From NCBI GenBank assembly GCA_902580505.1, contig CACHLB010000002.1:1-64000 (forward strand): a DNA stretch of 64,000 nucleotides, written 5' to 3'. The stretch is from an uncultured Pelagibacteraceae bacterium. Lineage in GTDB: Bacteria; Pseudomonadota; Alphaproteobacteria; Pelagibacterales; Pelagibacteraceae. The stretch's first letter is position 1. Every line of letters starts with the position of its first letter. Under the pieces are notes generated by a model, which worked only from the letters and a program-made list of their open reading frames with translations, was not told the DNA's origin and made no database searches. Both the position numbers and the translations under genes were made by a program. This document shows, piece after piece, positions 1-9,601 of this stretch.

Positions 1-2
1 AA

Positions 3-386
3 TATTTCACAGTTTCTAGAAAAAATGATAATGAAATGAGAAAATTATTTTTATCTAGAAATGATGAGGAGATAAAAAAAAATCTTAGCTTATATTTATC
101 AGAGTTAGAAAAAATAAGAAAAAATTTTAATATTGATTATGAATTAATTCTGACATTACCGTACTGGCTCTATAAAGAAGAAAAAAATAAATTTTTTAAA
201 ATAGATAATATCGACAAAAAATTAAAAAATATTTTGTGCGAAACATTTTTAAAGCAACACAAATTAAATAATACGAGTATTTCAAAAATAAAAAAATTTG
301 ATGAAGATATTTTAACTATTGATAAAAGACATTTAAAATCAGATATAATTACTTTGACCAAATTAAACAAATACTGTAGCATTTAA
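3..386 (+). CDS. C-terminal part of an unrecognised protein (cut by the left edge)
   Basis: I do not recognise this protein. The reading frame is open from base 3 to the stop at 384-386 with no stop before the first ATG at 36, so it is probably the end of a longer gene starting outside the window; a 116-residue protein from the ATG at 36 is the alternative. The visible part is Lys/Asn/Ile-rich and looks soluble and helical (for example EIKKNLSLYLSELEKI). No signal peptide, membrane segment or cysteine motif is evident. The next gene follows 18 bases later on the same strand. A second frame ends at TGA 37-39, overlapping the ATG at 36, so an ATGA-coupled start cannot be excluded. Confidence 0.5.
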   Translation, partial: YFTVSRKNDNEMRKLFLSRNDEEIKKNLSLYLSELEKIRKNFNIDYELILTLPYWLYKEEKNKFFKIDNIDKKLKNILCETFLKQHKLNNTSISKIKKFDEDILTIDKRHLKSDIITLTKLNKYCSI

Positions 387-404
387 ACAATAATGGTAAA
401 ATAA

Positions 405-1187
405 ATGTTAAAAAAAACATTATTAATTTTTCTAATATTAAATTTTTGTGGAACTGCAGTGAAAGCAGATATCCTTCAAAACAGTGCAGTTTGGAAATTT
501 TTTTCAAAAATCACTATGGATGCTATTACAAATTTTCCTGAAGTCCCAATTCTGAACAAAAATGTTGAAAAAGGTATCTTAAAATTTGGTTCATCCACTT
601 ACGTTGGTGATATAAAAAAAAATAAAGCTCATGGCAATGGAGTTTTTAAATTTTCAAATGGCTCAACATATGAGGGAAAATTTAAGAGAAATATGTTTCA
701 CGGCAATGGAATATACATTGACGAAAATGGAAATTCTTTCACTGGAAAATGGAAGTATAACAAGCTTAATAAATCAATAAACCATAAAACAAGAGAAGTA
801 ATAAAATTAAGTAAGTCTCTAGGAAAATCTAACTACTTTGAAATCAGAGGTGAAGGTGATTTATACAACAAATGGTTTGAGGCTGAGATTTCTGATAAAA
901 ATTCCGAAGAAATTATATTAGCTACAGAGCTAACTATCTTTGAATTACCCTCTGTTTTTTCCGAACATTATGGAGATGAAGACAAAATAAAAGAATTATT
1001 AGACGAAAAAAATGCAAAAATTATTTCACAAAATATAATTTCATCAAAAAATAAATCTAATATGCCTAAAGAATTTGTTTTAACAGATAAAGGTAAGAAA
1101 GATATGAATGAGCAAAAAAAGATGGTTTCTGCTGGAGCTGTGCCATCTGGATCTGGGCATATGATGATGGGTGCTGGCGGTTGTTGA
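405..1187 (+). CDS. Secreted MORN-repeat protein
   Basis: Residues 1-22 form a signal peptide (Lys-Lys, hydrophobic core, cleavage near VKA). Residues about 66-120 hold two to three MORN repeats: YVGDIKKNKAHGNGVFKF, then YEGKFKRNMFHGNGIYID, then FTGKWKYNKL. MORN repeats form beta-hairpin rods that bind lipids or proteins; the role here is unknown. Residues 145-215 have no recognised domain, and the C-terminus is Gly/Met-rich and ends in Cys. The product is probably periplasmic or envelope-associated. It converges on the glycosyltransferase-like gene, with five bases between the two stops. Confidence 0.75.
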   Translation: MLKKTLLIFLILNFCGTAVKADILQNSAVWKFFSKITMDAITNFPEVPILNKNVEKGILKFGSSTYVGDIKKNKAHGNGVFKFSNGSTYEGKFKRNMFHGNGIYIDENGNSFTGKWKYNKLNKSINHKTREVIKLSKSLGKSNYFEIRGEGDLYNKWFEAEISDKNSEEIILATELTIFELPSVFSEHYGDEDKIKELLDEKNAKIISQNIISSKNKSNMPKEFVLTDKGKKDMNEQKKMVSAGAVPSGSGHMMMGAGGC

Positions 1188-1192
1188 AAAAA

Positions 1193-2093
1193 TTAAATAT
1201 AAGTTTTATCTTTAAATTTTTCTACTAAAATTAATTTATTATCTCTAATCTTATAAATATTATTTTCAATTATATCTATAAATAAGTTTTCAGCAATCTT
1301 ACTTTTGTATCTTTTTATAGTGTTTTCAATTTTGAATCTTTCTTCACCTGTTATTTTAAAAAAACTTTCATCTCTATGAGTTACATGATTGGGATGGCTA
1401 ATAATTGGTTCAGAAAATATCCACCAATAAATACGACAATAACTTTTACTCAGCCATGCCACCTTTAAATCTCTCTTTAAATTAGTGCTATAGTTATAAG
1501 TGTAATCTAATAATTGATCATCAGGAACTTTTGGATATTTTTTTATATTTTCAATCCAACTATTAAGAAGATTTATTGATTGCCTTTTTTCTGAAAAATA
1601 AACAACGCCACCACTTGAAAAAAGTTGTTTTTCTTTATTTGGTGCATTAAGCAGTTTTACACTTACTTTATTTGAATATAGTATTTTTTTTGTATCATCT
1701 TTTTGGGTTTTTACATTTAGTTTAAATGGTAAATAGCCGTCGTTTTCATTATCTTCAAGCCAGTTGTATACAGCAAAATCTATATTTTTTTTTTCCAAAT
1801 TAAAAATCAATTTAGGCTGTTTTTTGAAAACCATGTCGCAATCAACAAATAATATCGGTTTTCCATATTTTTTTATAACTTCTAAAATAAGTTTCGGCAT
1901 ACAATAATTTATATCCTCAGATCCTTTGTTACTTTTTGAAAAATGAACAGTTGGAACAATAAAGATCTTATAACTTAAATTCTGCTCATCTAAAGATTCT
2001 ATCAGCCTATTTGCTTTATCAATATAACTTTCAGTAAAAAAACTACAGATAATAAAATTTTGATTTTCTGATTCCTTTTTTGTAAATTTTCAT
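1193..2093 (-). CDS. Glycosyltransferase-like protein with an apparent 5' frameshift
   Basis: The protein resembles nucleotide-diphospho-sugar transferases: ILFVDCDMVF carries a DxD-type motif that would bind metal and nucleotide sugar, preceded by an N-terminal beta-alpha region reading FIICSFFTESYIDKANRLIE. The first ATG in the long frame is at 1900, but the frame stays open and protein-like up to 2089, where there is no usual start codon. An ATG at 2093-2091 overlaps the tsaD stop (TAATGA style) and reads MKIYKK in another frame before stopping. A one-base slip in the run of six A (minus strand, 2081-2076) would join the two into one product of about 300 residues. It is either a real frameshift mutation, a sequencing error or slippage. 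The substrate is unknown. Confidence 0.6.
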
Positions 2094-3163
2094 TATAATC
2101 TTACTCCTGAGCCTTTGAGGAATATAGCATTAGCATCTAAAGCCAATCTTGGGTTTGCTTTTAAATCAAGTTTATCAAATTTTTTAATTTTATATTTTTC
2201 CAAACCAACAAAAGCTATCATTGCAGCATTGTCTCCACATAATTTAATATCTGGAAATATTGGAGTAAAGTTATTTTCATTACATATCTGAATAAGTTTT
2301 CTTCTTATACCTTGGTTTGCTGCAACTCCTCCTGCAACAACAAAAAATTTTTCTTTAACAGAGTTTTTTGAAAATTCTTTAAAAGCAACTTTAGATTTTA
2401 TACACAATATTTCTTCAATAGTTTTTTGAAAAGAGGCTGCTAAATCGTATTTTTCTTGTTCTGAATTTATGTATTTCGTTGTTCTAAGTATTGCAGTTTT
2501 AAGTCCAGCAAAAGATAAATTGCACCCACCTTTATTTATTATTGGTTTAGGTAATTTAAATTTATTTGGATCACCTTTTTCTGCAAATTTTTCTAAATTA
2601 GGACCACCTGGAAATTCTATTCCTAAAAGTTTTGCCGTTTTATCAAATGCTTCTCCTAAAGCATCATCAATTGTAGTTCCTAATCTTGTGTAACTGCCTA
2701 ATCCATTCACACTTAAAAATTGACTATGTCCACCTGAAATCAACAGAAGTAAATAAGGATAACTAATATTAGTGTGAAGCTTTGGACTTAGAGCATGACC
2801 CTCTAGATGATTAACACCAATAAATGGAACCTTTAAGGATGATGCGAGTGATTTTGCAAAATTTAAACCAACACTGAGACAAATTATTAAACCAGGTCCA
2901 GATGTTGCAGCAACAGCAGATATTTTATCAAGAGTTACACCACTTTCATCCAAAGCTTTTTTTGCAATTAAATTAATTTTTTCAACATGTGACCTTGCTG
3001 CTAATTCTGGAACAACTCCCCCAAATTCTTTATGAATGTCAAATTGACTTGAAACTATATTTGATAAAATTTTTGGTATACCACTTTCGTTATCTTGAAT
3101 AATCGAAACCGCTGTTTCATCGCAACTTGTCTCAATTCCTAATATTATTGGGCTTTTATTCAT
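2093..3163 (-). CDS. tsaD: tRNA N6-threonylcarbamoyladenosine transferase TsaD
   Basis: TsaD (Gcp/YgjD/Kae1) transfers the threonylcarbamoyl group to A37 of ANN-decoding tRNAs in the cytoplasm, working with TsaB, TsaC and TsaE. The 356 residues match the usual length. Visible motifs are the N-terminal ASKHA-fold strand ILGIETSCDET (7-17), the metal-binding HLEGH (His119 and His123), ISGGHSQ (142-148), the nucleotide loop AGGVAANQG (277-285) and the metal ligand Asp311 in CGDNAAM. It is divergent from hemC with 58 bases between. Its stop overlaps the ATG of the downstream glycosyltransferase-like gene. Confidence 0.96.
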   Translation of the reverse strand: MNKSPIILGIETSCDETAVSIIQDNESGIPKILSNIVSSQFDIHKEFGGVVPELAARSHVEKINLIAKKALDESGVTLDKISAVAATSGPGLIICLSVGLNFAKSLASSLKVPFIGVNHLEGHALSPKLHTNISYPYLLLLISGGHSQFLSVNGLGSYTRLGTTIDDALGEAFDKTAKLLGIEFPGGPNLEKFAEKGDPNKFKLPKPIINKGGCNLSFAGLKTAILRTTKYINSEQEKYDLAASFQKTIEEILCIKSKVAFKEFSKNSVKEKFFVVAGGVAANQGIRRKLIQICNENNFTPIFPDIKLCGDNAAMIAFVGLEKYKIKKFDKLDLKANPRLALDANAIFLKGSGVRL

Positions 3164-3221
3164 AAATTATTTTTTATAATTAATACAATTAATCTATAAG
3201 AATGTAATAAAAATAACTTTT

Positions 3222-4133
3222 ATGAAAAGAGCTAATCTTGTAATTGGGACACGTGGAAGTAAGTTAGCAATGATTTACGCAGAAAATGTGAAAAAAGAAC
3301 TAAAAAAATATTTTTCTAAAGAGATTGAATTAAAAAAAATAGTAACGACAGGAGATCAAAAGAAAGATGAGAGATTATCTGAAATAGGAGGCAAAGGATT
3401 ATTTTCAAAACAAATTGAAAAAGATTTATTGAATAAAAATATAGATATAGCAGTACATGCTTTCAAAGATATGCCTACTGAAGAAACTAAAAATCTTTTA
3501 ACTAATAATTTTTTAAAAAGAAATTCTCCTAATGAAATTTTAATAAGTAAAAATAATATAAAATTTGAGGATTTAGAGCCAAACTCAATTATTGGCACAT
3601 CATCATATAGACGAGAATATCAACTTAAAAAAAAAAGACCCAACTTAAAATATAAAGTTATCAGAGGAAATGTTGATACTAGAGTTCGAAAGTTAGAAAA
3701 AGGCGAATATGATGCAATAATTCTCTCAAAAGCAGGAGTAGATGCTTTAAATTTACAACATAAAATTTCACAGGAATTCAGTGTTGATGAACTTGTACCT
3801 TGTGCAGGTCAAGGAATTATAGCAATTCAATGTAGAGAAGATGATAATGAAATTAAAAAATTACTTGAAAACATTAATGATCAAGAAACAAGAACTGTCG
3901 CAAAAGCAGAAAGAGAGGTCTTAAAAGTTCTTGAAGGAGATTGTGACACTGCAGTCGGTGTATTTGCAAAATCAAACGGTAAAAGAGTAGACCTATTGAC
4001 CGAATTATTTTCTGTCGATGGAAAAAATAGATATTTCATAAAAAAAAGTCTTCAAAAAGATAATATTGAGGCTACTAGTAGAATGGTGGGAGAAGAGCTT
4101 AAATTAAAATCAAAAGGTTCTTATAAAAATTAA
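3222..4133 (+). CDS. hemC: Porphobilinogen deaminase (hydroxymethylbilane synthase)
   Basis: HemC condenses four porphobilinogen molecules into hydroxymethylbilane in tetrapyrrole synthesis. The 303 residues are normal for the family. Motifs seen are IGTRGSKLA (8-16), the catalytic Asp83 in HAFKDMPT, the basic cofactor-binding stretch GTSSYRREYQ (125-134), IRGNVDTR (147-154) and the dipyrromethane attachment Cys241 in EGDCDTAVG. The stop is followed after one base by hemD, so the two are probably cotranscribed and supply heme, which also matters for the ccm genes further on. Confidence 0.97.
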   Translation: MKRANLVIGTRGSKLAMIYAENVKKELKKYFSKEIELKKIVTTGDQKKDERLSEIGGKGLFSKQIEKDLLNKNIDIAVHAFKDMPTEETKNLLTNNFLKRNSPNEILISKNNIKFEDLEPNSIIGTSSYRREYQLKKKRPNLKYKVIRGNVDTRVRKLEKGEYDAIILSKAGVDALNLQHKISQEFSVDELVPCAGQGIIAIQCREDDNEIKKLLENINDQETRTVAKAEREVLKVLEGDCDTAVGVFAKSNGKRVDLLTELFSVDGKNRYFIKKSLQKDNIEATSRMVGEELKLKSKGSYKN

Positions 4134-4134
4134 A

Positions 4135-4833
4135 ATGCATATTTTATTAACCAGACCATTAGATGATAGCAAAGAATTAATTTTAAAATTTACTTCTATG
4201 AAACATAAAGTTTCTCATTTACCTTTATTACAAATAAAAAAAATAGAAACACAAGAAATAGATTTTAGCCAATTCAAAGGCGTCATTTTCACGAGCGCAA
4301 ATTCTTTAAAAAATTTAAATATTTCAAAAATAGATAAAAAAATAATTTGTTTTTGTGTTGGTCTAGCAACAGAAAGAAAGGCAAAAGAAGTAGGCTTTCA
4401 AAATATTTTCTGTGCTGAGGGTAACGTAAATAATCTTAAAGAATTAATTTTACAAAATTTTGACCCAAAGATTGGGCCAATGGCCTACATTAGTGGGGAA
4501 ATTGTTTCCTATAATCTTGACCAAGATTTAATTTCAGAAAATTATGTCATAAAGAGAATTATAAATTATACTGCAATTCCTAATGAAAATTTAAGTGATG
4601 ACTTTCTAAGAGATATCAAATCTTCTGTGCCAGAAATTGTTTACATATATTCTGAAAATAGTGCGAAGACATTTTTTACGTTAATAAAAAAATATAATTT
4701 AGATAATATTTGGATGGAAACTAACCTAATGTGTATGGGTGAAAAAGCATCTTCAGCATTGAATGACATAAAATGGAAAAAAATTTTTCTTTTTAACCCT
4801 GGTGATGAAGAGTTTTTGCTATATAAAATTTAA
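4135..4833 (+). CDS. hemD: Uroporphyrinogen-III synthase
   Basis: HemD cyclises hydroxymethylbilane into uroporphyrinogen III with inversion of ring D. The family is poorly conserved. Support comes from the N-terminal ILLTRPLDDS, GVIFTSANSLKNL (the conserved F-T-S-xN pattern), a later region reading YIYSENSAKTFFTLI, the usual length (232 residues) and the position one base after hemC. The C-terminus is GDEEFLLYKI. The next gene, mscS-like, starts two bases after the stop, so all are likely in one transcript. Confidence 0.88.
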   Translation: MHILLTRPLDDSKELILKFTSMKHKVSHLPLLQIKKIETQEIDFSQFKGVIFTSANSLKNLNISKIDKKIICFCVGLATERKAKEVGFQNIFCAEGNVNNLKELILQNFDPKIGPMAYISGEIVSYNLDQDLISENYVIKRIINYTAIPNENLSDDFLRDIKSSVPEIVYIYSENSAKTFFTLIKKYNLDNIWMETNLMCMGEKASSALNDIKWKKIFLFNPGDEEFLLYKI

Positions 4834-4835
4834 AA

Positions 4836-5921
4836 ATGGACGTTTTAAATAAACTAAATGAGTTATTTTTATCTGTATGGAAGCAGGGAATTCTTGGGGT
4901 AGATTTCTTTCAGATAATAGTAGGTCTTGGAATATTTGTATTATTTTTAATATTTAGAGGCCTAATTAGCAAACTTGTTATAAAAAAATTAGAATTAATT
5001 TCAAAAAGAACAACTAATAAATTAGATGATACTTTTGTAAAATCTATGGAAGGTCCTGCTAGGTTTCTTCCAATTGTTCTTGGTGTCTTCTTTGCCAGTT
5101 ACTATATGTCATTTGATAATGAGACAAGGGGTTTCATAGATAACGTTAACAGAACATTAATAACAATTTTAATATTTTGGATAATACATCAGATAATTGA
5201 GCCTATATCATATATCTTAAGTGGATTAGATAAAGTCCTGACAAAAGAATTAATAGGCTGGATTATAAAGTCTCTTAAAATTTTAATTTTTATTTTAGGC
5301 GCGGCTGCTGTTCTTGAGTTATGGGGAATTAAAATTGGACCAATAATTGCTGGATTAGGTTTATTTGGAGTAGCAGTAGCATTAGGCGCTCAGGATTTAT
5401 TTAAAAATTTAATATCTGGAATTTTAGTATTAGTTGAAAAAAGATTTAGAATTGGTGATTGGATTAAAGTCGAGGGAGTTATTGAAGGAGTTGTTGAGAA
5501 TATTGGATTTAGATCAACCGTTATAAGAAAATTTGATAAGTCACTAGCAATTATTCCCAATTTTCAATTTGCAGAAAATGCAGTGATTAATAATACAAGG
5601 AAGACTAACTGGGCTATTAGTTGGATAATAACTCTTCAATATGACACTACAATTGATCAATTAAAAACCATAAGAGATGAGATTGAAGATCACATAAATA
5701 AAGGTGATGATTATGATCAATCTGTTGGAGTTGCTGTAAGAATAGATAAGTTTTCAGATAGCTCAATTGATATGTATGTAAGATGTTTTACAAAAACAAA
5801 TAGTTGGACTAATTATTTACAAGTTAAAGAAAATCTGGCACTTGAAATAAAAAAAATTGTTGAAGGTAAGGGAGCTGCCTTTGCATTCCCAAGTCAGTCC
5901 ATCTATGTTGAAAAAAAATGA
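4836..5921 (+). CDS. Mechanosensitive ion channel, MscS family
   Basis: Small-conductance mechanosensitive channels open under membrane tension and release osmolytes during hypo-osmotic shock. The protein (361 residues) has several N-terminal membrane helices (about 20-40, 70-90, 105-120, 145-165), then the pore-lining Gly/Ala-rich helix IIAGLGLFGVAVALGAQD at about 169-186 and the beta domain beginning RIGDWIKVEGVIEGVVENIG, typical of MscS. The C-terminal alpha/beta domain follows to residue 361. Its end overlaps the YggT gene by four bases (ATGA). The specific channel subtype is not resolvable. Confidence 0.92.
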   Translation: MDVLNKLNELFLSVWKQGILGVDFFQIIVGLGIFVLFLIFRGLISKLVIKKLELISKRTTNKLDDTFVKSMEGPARFLPIVLGVFFASYYMSFDNETRGFIDNVNRTLITILIFWIIHQIIEPISYILSGLDKVLTKELIGWIIKSLKILIFILGAAAVLELWGIKIGPIIAGLGLFGVAVALGAQDLFKNLISGILVLVEKRFRIGDWIKVEGVIEGVVENIGFRSTVIRKFDKSLAIIPNFQFAENAVINNTRKTNWAISWIITLQYDTTIDQLKTIRDEIEDHINKGDDYDQSVGVAVRIDKFSDSSIDMYVRCFTKTNSWTNYLQVKENLALEIKKIVEGKGAAFAFPSQSIYVEKK

Positions 5922-6208
5922 TTGCTATATTTTATTTAGCTCTTCAAATTTTAAAACTTTATTCATATGTTGTAATTGCCAATGTTGTTATAAGTTGGTT
6001 GGTCGCTTTTAATGTACTAAATACAAGCAATCGGTTTGTATATTTAATATTAGATTTCACTTTTAAAATGACAGAACCGATTTTAATGAGAATAAGAAGA
6101 TTTTTACCTAACCTTGGTGCTTTTGATATTTCTCCTATCTTACTTCTTTTGTTGATATGGTTCATAGAAATGTGTATGAAACTCTACATTGCACCACTAA
6201 TATTTTAA
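5918..6208 (+). CDS. YggT family integral membrane protein
   Basis: A 96-residue protein with two hydrophobic segments (about 3-30 and 66-90), joined by the family-typical loop NRFVYLILDFTFKMTEPILM followed by RIRRFLPNLGAFDISPI. YggT proteins are small bacterial membrane proteins of uncertain function, often linked to osmotic tolerance or to cell division and photosystem assembly in plastid relatives. The start codon overlaps the stop of the mscS-like gene, implying translational coupling, and folD follows after three bases. Confidence 0.88.
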   Translation: MIAIFYLALQILKLYSYVVIANVVISWLVAFNVLNTSNRFVYLILDFTFKMTEPILMRIRRFLPNLGAFDISPILLLLLIWFIEMCMKLYIAPLIF

Positions 6209-6211
6209 TAA

Positions 6212-7057
6212 ATGATTTTAATTGATGGAAAAAAAGCTGCTGCTGATTTAAGAGAAGAGCTCAAGAAAGAAGTCTTATCTTTAAAAGATAAGCATAATAA
6301 AGTACCAGGTTTAACAGTCATATTGATTGGTGAATTAGCACCTAGTCAAATTTATGTAAGAAATAAAGAGAAATCTGCCAATGAAGTGGGCCTTAAATCA
6401 GATGTGATTAGATACCCTGACAGTGTTGAAGAAAGTGAAGTTTTAAAAAAAATCGATGAACTTAATAATGACGATTCCGTTTCAGGAATTTTAGTTCAGC
6501 TCCCACTTCCTAAACATATTGATAAACAAAAAGTTATAGAGGCAATTATGCCAGAGAAGGATGTAGATGGATTTCATCCAATGAATGTTGGTAATCTGTC
6601 GTCAGGTTATGAAAGTTCTATTCCGTGCACTCCTTTAGGTTGTTATTTATTAATAAAAAAAATTGAACCAAACCTTAATGGAAAAAAGGCTGTAATTGTT
6701 GGAAGATCAAATTTAAATGGTAAGCCAATGACACAGTTGTTGTTGAAAGAAAATTGTACAGTCACAATTACTCATTCAAAAACAAATGATCTTAAAGGAG
6801 AATGTTTAAAAGGAGACATTATAGTCGCTGCTGTTGGGATCCCTGAGCTTATAAAAGGTGATTGGGTAAAAAAAGATGCAATTGTGATTGACGTTGGTAT
6901 TAATAAAACTGAAAACGGCCTAGTTGGCGATGTGGCATTTGATGAAGTATCAAAAGTTGCAAAAGCTTTAACTCCAGTTCCAGGTGGAGTTGGACCTATG
7001 ACTATTGCATGTTTACTTAAAAATACAATTGAGTGTTTTAAGAGAGCAAATAAATAA
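6212..7057 (+). CDS. folD: Bifunctional methylenetetrahydrofolate dehydrogenase / cyclohydrolase
   Basis: FolD oxidises 5,10-methylene-THF with NADP and hydrolyses 5,10-methenyl-THF, linking serine/glycine C1 units to 10-formyl-THF. The length of 281 residues is typical. Signature elements are SQIYVRNKEKSANEVG with the catalytic Tyr48 and Lys52, VQLPLPKHI, PEKDVDGFHPMNVG, the Rossmann segment VIVGRSNLNGKPM and the C-terminal PVPGGVGPMTIACLL. It is the last gene of the forward run and converges on the FtsX-type permease with six bases between. Confidence 0.97.
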   Translation: MILIDGKKAAADLREELKKEVLSLKDKHNKVPGLTVILIGELAPSQIYVRNKEKSANEVGLKSDVIRYPDSVEESEVLKKIDELNNDDSVSGILVQLPLPKHIDKQKVIEAIMPEKDVDGFHPMNVGNLSSGYESSIPCTPLGCYLLIKKIEPNLNGKKAVIVGRSNLNGKPMTQLLLKENCTVTITHSKTNDLKGECLKGDIIVAAVGIPELIKGDWVKKDAIVIDVGINKTENGLVGDVAFDEVSKVAKALTPVPGGVGPMTIACLLKNTIECFKRANK

Positions 7058-7063
7058 AATTTA

Positions 7064-9601
7064 TTACTGATTTCTAATTAAAGGATAAACTTTAGGACTT
7101 AAGTATTTAAGATTAGTTAGCATAATTAAAATCAAGGTCACAGTTCCTATAGAGGCACCAAGGTAAATTAAAACTTTAAAATCAAATTGCCAAACTAATT
7201 CAAAAATATTCTCCATAATAAATTTTGATCCAATTACTGCAAAAAAAATTGCAATTAATATTACCGACATAAAAATTATTATAAATTCTATCAAAGACGA
7301 AAATATAATTTCTTTTTTTGAAAAACCTAAAATTTTAAATACAAGATTTTGGTACTCTTTTACTTTTCCTTGGACCATTATTGCACTTGAAATAACAATC
7401 AATCCAATGACAATTGTTACACCAGAAATTAAGGTTACAGCTATGAAAACTTTATTTAAAACTGATGTTACTTTGTTTAAGTAATCAGCAATTTTTATCA
7501 TAGATAAACTCGGTAATACTTCTAACATTTTGGTTTCATCAAAATTATCTGGATTTTTAAACTTAGCAGTTGCTAAATATTCATGAGGAATTTTTTTTGC
7601 AAATTGTGGATTAAATAGCATGGCAAAATTAATACTTAGATCACGATAATTAACTTCTCTAAAATTAACTATTTCTCCATCAATTTCTCGACCATAAATG
7701 TTTAAAGTAAAAATATCTCCCAACTCAATATTAAAATCTTTAGCCACTTTTGCATCAAGTGATATCTGAAGTTGGTTAGGTTTAGATAAATCCCACCATT
7801 CTCCTTTTAAAATTGGGTTATCTTTAGGAATATTTTCAACCCAAGAAGATCTTCTTTCACTTCCAATTACCCAATAACTATCATTATCTGGTTTAATATA
7901 GCTATTTGGATTCACACCATTAATTTTTACTATTCCGGAAGAAACCATAGGTACTATTTCAATGTCCGCATCAGGGTCCATTTTGTAAACACCTTGTTCA
8001 AATTTTTTCTTTTCACCCTTTTGAATTCCAACAAAAAAATAATCAGGTGCAATATCTGGAATAGATCTTGCAATTTCTCTCTTAAAATTTGTTCCAACCA
8101 AAGCTAAAGTTAATAATAAAGTTACACCTAAGCCTAAAGACATGATTGTGATAGGAGTGATACTTTTTGTTTGAGTTATATTTTTAATCGATACTTTTAA
8201 AGAGATATTTGAAATCAAATTAAACTTTTTTAGTAAATAAATTATAATCTTTGAAAGTAAAAAAAACACAATTAGACATATAAAAAAAGCCAGAAAATAA
8301 CCCAAGCTATAAGAAGGTCTTTCAGATCCCATTGTAAACAATAAAACTAAAAATGATAATAAGATAAAACTTAAAATAACTGACTTTTTTGAGTAATAAA
8401 ATTGTAGGTTTTGGAATACATTTCTAAATAGGTTTGATGCTTTAACTTGATCAATTGAACTTATTGTTGGTATTGAAAAAATTATAAGAACTAACAAACC
8501 TACAATAAATATTTTTATAAAATTAATTAAAGAGAATTTTGGATAAACATTTAATCCCAACCCATCAGATAAATATTTGTCTGCAATTGGTATAATTAAA
8601 AAACTTGAGCCATAAGAAATTACAGTAATAATAAATAATAATATAAATAATTGAAGATAATAAAGTGTTTTTATATTCCCTGAATAAAATCCTACAGCTT
8701 TTCTTACAGCTATAGACATATTGTTCTGGTTTATAAATGACAACAATGTATTAGCGATACCTATTCCAGCAATTAACATTGCACTAATTGAAACTAAAGA
8801 GAGAAATTGGGAAAAATTATTAATTATCCTTTTTAAGCCACTTGCTGAATTTTCTGGAAATCTAAGTTTTACTTTTTGGTCATCTTTAAAAATATCTTTG
8901 ATCTTACTTTCTATTTTTTCTGGATCATCACTTGGATTAAATTTTACTTTATATTCATAATTTAAAAAACTACCTATTCCATTTAGTTTTAGTATCTCCA
9001 AAGTTTGTTTTCCTGCTAATGCCCAATCTCCAAAAGCTACAAACCCACTGACATCAGGTACAGATTTTATAATTCCAACAACTATGAAACTTTGATCTTG
9101 TACCTTAACTTTGTCATTTATTTTTATCTTTAAAGTTTTTGATAAACTTTCATTAATCAAAATTGTCTTTGGTTCCTTTTGCATTCTTTCATAAGCATCT
9201 TCTGGCTCATAAACAACTTCACCGTAAAGTGGATATTTTTCATCAACTGTTTTAATCCTTGTAAATAATGATTTATTTTTTTCTCTGCCTGTCGTAGAAA
9301 GCATTGTACTGAACTCTATCATTTGTGAGACAGTTGAAAATTCCTTTACTTTATTGACTAAATTAAGATCCCCCTGATTACGGTTATAATCGATTTCGAG
9401 ATCTCCACCCAAAAGAACTTTTGCATTATCATTAAGCTCTTTTTTTAAACTATCTTCGATTGTAAAGATGGCACTTAAAATAAAAAGACTGATAAAAAGC
9501 GTTACAATAATGCTTGAAATTTTTTTATAGTTTCTGCTTAAATCCTTTAAAGCATACTTGAATATTAAACTTAACTCCGAAGAATTATTTAATTTTTCCA
9601 T
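7064..9601 (-). CDS. ABC transporter permease, FtsX/YbbP type
   Basis: An 845-residue membrane protein of the COG3127 (YbbP) kind. An N-terminal membrane helix (about 30-48) is followed by a large extracytoplasmic region, a helix cluster with one FtsX-type domain (about 265-400), central helices, a second periplasmic domain (about 510-700) and a second FtsX domain (about 710-840). Such permeases pair with a LolD-like ATPase and are linked to extraction of lipids or lipoproteins from the inner membrane; the substrate is unproven. The ATPase gene lies upstream and overlaps by 17 bases. In E. coli the equivalent pair ybbA-ybbP also lies next to tesA, as here. Confidence 0.88.
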   Translation of the reverse strand: MEKLNNSSELSLIFKYALKDLSRNYKKISSIIVTLFISLFILSAIFTIEDSLKKELNDNAKVLLGGDLEIDYNRNQGDLNLVNKVKEFSTVSQMIEFSTMLSTTGREKNKSLFTRIKTVDEKYPLYGEVVYEPEDAYERMQKEPKTILINESLSKTLKIKINDKVKVQDQSFIVVGIIKSVPDVSGFVAFGDWALAGKQTLEILKLNGIGSFLNYEYKVKFNPSDDPEKIESKIKDIFKDDQKVKLRFPENSASGLKRIINNFSQFLSLVSISAMLIAGIGIANTLLSFINQNNMSIAVRKAVGFYSGNIKTLYYLQLFILLFIITVISYGSSFLIIPIADKYLSDGLGLNVYPKFSLINFIKIFIVGLLVLIIFSIPTISSIDQVKASNLFRNVFQNLQFYYSKKSVILSFILLSFLVLLFTMGSERPSYSLGYFLAFFICLIVFFLLSKIIIYLLKKFNLISNISLKVSIKNITQTKSITPITIMSLGLGVTLLLTLALVGTNFKREIARSIPDIAPDYFFVGIQKGEKKKFEQGVYKMDPDADIEIVPMVSSGIVKINGVNPNSYIKPDNDSYWVIGSERRSSWVENIPKDNPILKGEWWDLSKPNQLQISLDAKVAKDFNIELGDIFTLNIYGREIDGEIVNFREVNYRDLSINFAMLFNPQFAKKIPHEYLATAKFKNPDNFDETKMLEVLPSLSMIKIADYLNKVTSVLNKVFIAVTLISGVTIVIGLIVISSAIMVQGKVKEYQNLVFKILGFSKKEIIFSSLIEFIIIFMSVILIAIFFAVIGSKFIMENIFELVWQFDFKVLIYLGASIGTVTLILIMLTNLKYLSPKVYPLIRNQ

